Source of the DNA: Cristatella mucedo
Lineage: Eukaryota > Bryozoa > Phylactolaemata > Cristatellidae
NCBI GenBank assembly: GCA_009760855.2
Contig: WPIO01000160.1
Span: forward strand, 621,501-685,500
Length of the DNA stretch: 64,000 nt
Reading direction: 5' to 3'
Of this stretch, positions 61,461-64,000 are shown in pieces. Position numbers and translations under genes: made by a program. Under the pieces are notes generated by a model. That model worked only from the letters and a program-made list of their open reading frames with translations, did no database searches and had not been told where the DNA came from. Position 1 is the first letter of the stretch. The number at the start of each line of letters is the position of its first letter.

Positions 61461-62176
61461 AGTCGAGTGCGAAGGTCCGTAACCGGTTGTCATAGGTATT
61501 TAAAAGCCCGCGAACGCTCGGCACTTTGATTTTAAAATTCGAGTCTTCCTCGCAGCTGCACTACTTTCCCAGAAACCGCATATTATAGCGAGTATTTTTT
61601 TAGCGCTTGTTAATAGAAACGGCGTCCATATTTCGAAAGTGCACTCTTATTCTTCGGTCCGAAGGAGCACCACCCGGAAGAGGTAGTTAGCTCTTCATAT
61701 TGCGGTTGGTTATAATCCAATTTAGGATAAGACTACGAATCTCGGCAACTAATAACGATGCGAAGCCACTGCAAAGCGTCGTCTAAAAAGAGCCTCATTC
61801 GCGCCATTTGGCTAGCCGGAAGCTGACGTTCGGAATGACGTCTCCTGCTTCCGGCAGATCTTCGTTGCCCCGTCTGTTAGTCAAAATAAATTTACAGGCT
61901 CCACTCTCTCTCCTCTCGCGCTCTATCAAAACCGCGAAGCTTCGCACCGAAGGGTAGCCACGCGGAAAAGTTTTATCGCGCACGGATAAAAAAGGCGATT
62001 CGCCATTTACCGGAAGAGCCTGGCGCTCCGAGCCCGGGGCGCAGCCATTCTCCGGATGCTCCTGCATGCACGTCAGCCGACGAAACGTATGACGCCTATC
62101 TCAATTTGGACGCCTAAAAAATCGCGCCTCTTTTTATCGCCTCTAAAAGAAATCTACTACCGCTCCCTATTAAAGA
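61461..62176. other. No gene recognised
   Basis: A - strand frame (61,795-62,067) and a + strand frame (62,056-62,283) are open but match no family. Confidence 0.4.
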
Positions 62177-62228
62177 GCGATAGCCTCGCACGTGAACTCG
62201 GGTTCGAATTCCGGTGCAAGGCTATCGC
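62177..62228. other. Strong hairpin with B-box-like loop
   Basis: GCGATAGCCTCGCAC (62,177-62,191) pairs with GTGCAAGGCTATCGC (62,214-62,228), with 14 of 15 positions complementary. The 22-base loop contains GGGTTCGAATTCC, close to a pol III B box. No A box or tRNA fold was found. Confidence 0.6.
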
Positions 62229-62632
62229 GGAAGGAAAATGCGAGCGGAAGCGTTCTGCGTCTGGTCGCGTGACCCCATTGTAAGTCGCCGCCAGCTGGTG
62301 GTGGTGGTAAAATACGGAAATTTGCTTTATTAACAGCACACGCAGTCAGTAATAGAAGTATGTTTGTATATGCGATTCAGAGCACACAGAGAGACTATGT
62401 GGGAGTTACGAAAGAGAGTCTGTAGAAGTACTGTAGAAGACCGCTACGACGCTAGACACTAGCGCTGGACAAGACATTGCAAGCGGCATTTTGAAGCCTG
62501 CACTACACGCATGTGCGTGTGCATATGATTTTTGGGTCTCTTTCCAAGCATTACGTTACATAACATAACTTTGCACACGAATGAAAGGAAGCAACTGTCA
62601 GTTAGCAAGGAATACTACTACTACTCACAATT

Positions 62633-62660
62633 CCAGCATAATTCATACAATAGGCAAACA

Positions 62661-62724
<64 letters not shown>

Positions 62725-62750
62725 TGTTTGCCTATTGTATGAATTATGCT

Positions 62751-62752
<2 letters not shown>
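62633..62752. repeat. Perfect 120-bp palindrome with (TA)n centre
   Basis: CCAGCATAATTCATACAATA and GGCAAACATACT (62,633-62,664) are exactly mirrored by their reverse complement at 62,721-62,752, with alternating TA between. The centre is at 62,692/62,693. A further TA run continues to 62,815. Confidence 0.95.

Positions 62753-62824
<72 letters not shown>
62753..62824. repeat. (TA)n/(CA) microsatellite
   Basis: TA run with TACACATA interruption, ending in CACACACACA. Confidence 0.95.
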
Positions 62825-62825
<1 letters not shown>

Positions 62826-63475
62826 ATGCTGAAGCAAAGGCGGCGAGCAACACGAGATATGACAAAGGAAGTAAATGAAGCGAGGACGATCTGAGTCGAA
62901 ATTTCCGGCGAGCAGCAGCAGCAGCGAGATGCTGCATTCTGAGATGGTTAAATAATGCAGCGACGAGACTTGGTGGGTTACACTTTCGGTTGGATTACTT
63001 GCGGGTGGGTGCTACATTCATTAAGGATTTCACGGTTCGTGCACGACAACCGTTAGCCTCGTTTCCAGGACACCGCCCAAAGTAGTTTCCGGGAGTTTCC
63101 TCGTTTATCCATAGTTTCCTCTTTTTCGGGAGGCCACCCAACGAACGTTGCAACGACGCGGTGGCAACGTACATCGTCGAGCAGATCGGATACGACTCGG
63201 TGGCACAACGGCGGTAAACGCACGCATGCACGTGTACTGAAGAGTCGGCGACCTCGGTGAGTCATGAAGCAGTGACGTAACAGTCTGTGATATCGATCGA
63301 GCACATTTGGATTGAATCAGCAGCCGAAGTCGCATTTCCGGGCGCCATCACCCGTCATCGACCTTGACCCTCTCTCTCTCTCTCTCTCTCTCTGCATCCT
63401 CCTTCCCTTGGTTCCAACGAGCTCCAGCGGGACGGCCCGGCAGCACTCGAACCTGCTCGCTTCAACCAATTAGGA
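62825..63475 (-). other. Probable 3' UTR side of the IAP gene
   Basis: Lies 3' of the IAP stop codon on the - strand. Contains a short (CT)n run at 63,371-63,394. A possible AATAAA on the - strand (TTTATT on +) sits at ~62,324; nearer signals were not seen. Confidence 0.4.
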
Positions 63476-63651
63476 TTAGAACATCGTTCTGACGGTCCCG
63501 CGTATGCCGACGCGGCAGATCGGACACGTGGTCAAGGCCGGAGAGCAGACAGCACAGCACACGAGGTGGCCGCACGGCAGGAAAACGATGCCGACCACCG
63601 AGTCCATGCATATCTTGCACGTGAGCTGCATTTTGGATTGACGATTTTCCT
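63476..63651 (-). CDS. Inhibitor-of-apoptosis (BIRC/XIAP-like) C-terminal RING exon
   Basis: Reads EENRQSKMQLTCKICMD, then SVVGIVFLPCGHLVCCAVC, SPALTTCPICRVGIRGTVRT and MF before TAA. All eight zinc ligands of a C3HC4 RING are in IAP spacing (C-x2-C-x11-C-x-H-x3-C-x2-C-x6-C-x2-C), and the CxxCMD, PCGHLV, CPICR and GTVRT strings are typical of XIAP/cIAP RINGs. Such domains are E3 ubiquitin ligases acting on caspases, partner signalling proteins and themselves. The acceptor is TTTATTGTAG; the exon enters with two bases of a codon. BIR domain exons would lie beyond 64,000, so this is partial. A diverged duplicate of the acceptor region is at ~63,867-63,893. Confidence 0.93.
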
Positions 63652-64000
63652 CTACAATAAAGCAATACAACACAATACAATAGAGTGGCTTCTATAATGA
63701 AACATCTGTGACCTATGCCACTCTGAGAGTGAGCTCAAAGCACAAAACATACACAGTTTGTTCTTGCCCAAGAAACTATCGAAGCCTCAGCAGACCTCAT
63801 TGAGGTTAAGTCAGATAGAGAGGCCTAACTTAACTACATGCAACATGCAGGGCGTTAGAGAGTCTGATTGAAAATTCTCCTCTACAATAGAGCGGCGGCG
63901 AATTCAACGTCGTCATTCGTTGGCTAATTCGAAGGCTCCGAGGCAGAAAATGCTGCTTTGCGACCTCAAAAGTAGATTCGACGATTCGCAGGATTCTATC
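63652..64000 (-). other. Intron upstream of the IAP RING exon
   Basis: No further IAP exon recognised. It contains CTCTATTGTAGAGGA(G)AAT-type sequence at ~63,867-63,893, repeating the splice acceptor and first bases of the RING exon. Confidence 0.5.

Overview
The window is animal nuclear DNA. It has GT-AG introns, a recognisable metazoan gene cut into six small exons, CR1/L2-type non-LTR retrotransposons, tRNA-derived SINEs, relics of hAT and Tc1/mariner transposons, and very abundant (CT)n/(GA)n, (GT)n and (TA)n microsatellites. The species cannot be named from the sequence. Nothing looks vertebrate-specific and the repeat style resembles invertebrates, but that is inference.

Genes. (1) The best-supported gene is a complete TMEM50 (UPF0220/SMP1 family) four-pass membrane protein on the + strand. 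Six exons from 19,854 to 48,390 were assembled by hand; all splice phases agree and give 160 residues. (2) At the right edge, on the - strand, lies the last exon (63,651-63,476) of an inhibitor-of-apoptosis (BIRC/XIAP-like) gene, encoding the complete C-terminal RING finger; the BIR exons would lie beyond the window. (3) On the - strand at 54,829-52,965, three phase-compatible exons encode the C-terminal ~518 residues of a Ser/Pro/Ala-rich protein that I do not recognise. It converges tail-to-tail on TMEM50. (4) The GC-rich block at 59.4-61.46 kb looks like a promoter or first-exon island, with a canonical donor at 61,458; its gene is not identified.

Layout. 0-5 kb: a (GA)n tract, GC-rich DNA and a near-perfect ~0.8 kb-armed inverted repeat (2,700-4,710). 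5-13 kb: a hAT relic split by a SINE, a long decayed LINE (called LINE-A here), and a nest of inverted LINE-A copies flanked by two copies of a short repeat carrying a CTCF-like motif. 13-19.8 kb: microsatellites and LINE 3' ends. 19.85-48.4 kb: TMEM50, whose introns hold LINE-A, LINE-B, two SINE families, MITE-like palindromes, a Tc1 relic and a 1.65 kb minisatellite of 23-bp units. 48.4-51.85 kb: LINE-B copies. 52.9-64 kb: the unknown - strand gene, SINEs, LINE-A ends, the GC island, a perfect 120-bp palindrome, a 15-bp-stem hairpin and the IAP exon.

Repeat families named here for convenience. LINE-A has an RT with YADD, a (TTATTATT) tail and a 3' hairpin. LINE-B has an RT and a TACATT-type tail. 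S1 is a tRNA-derived SINE with an internal palindrome. S2 is a tRNA-derived SINE whose 3' end resembles that of LINE-A. Repeat boundaries were judged by eye and may be off by tens of bases.
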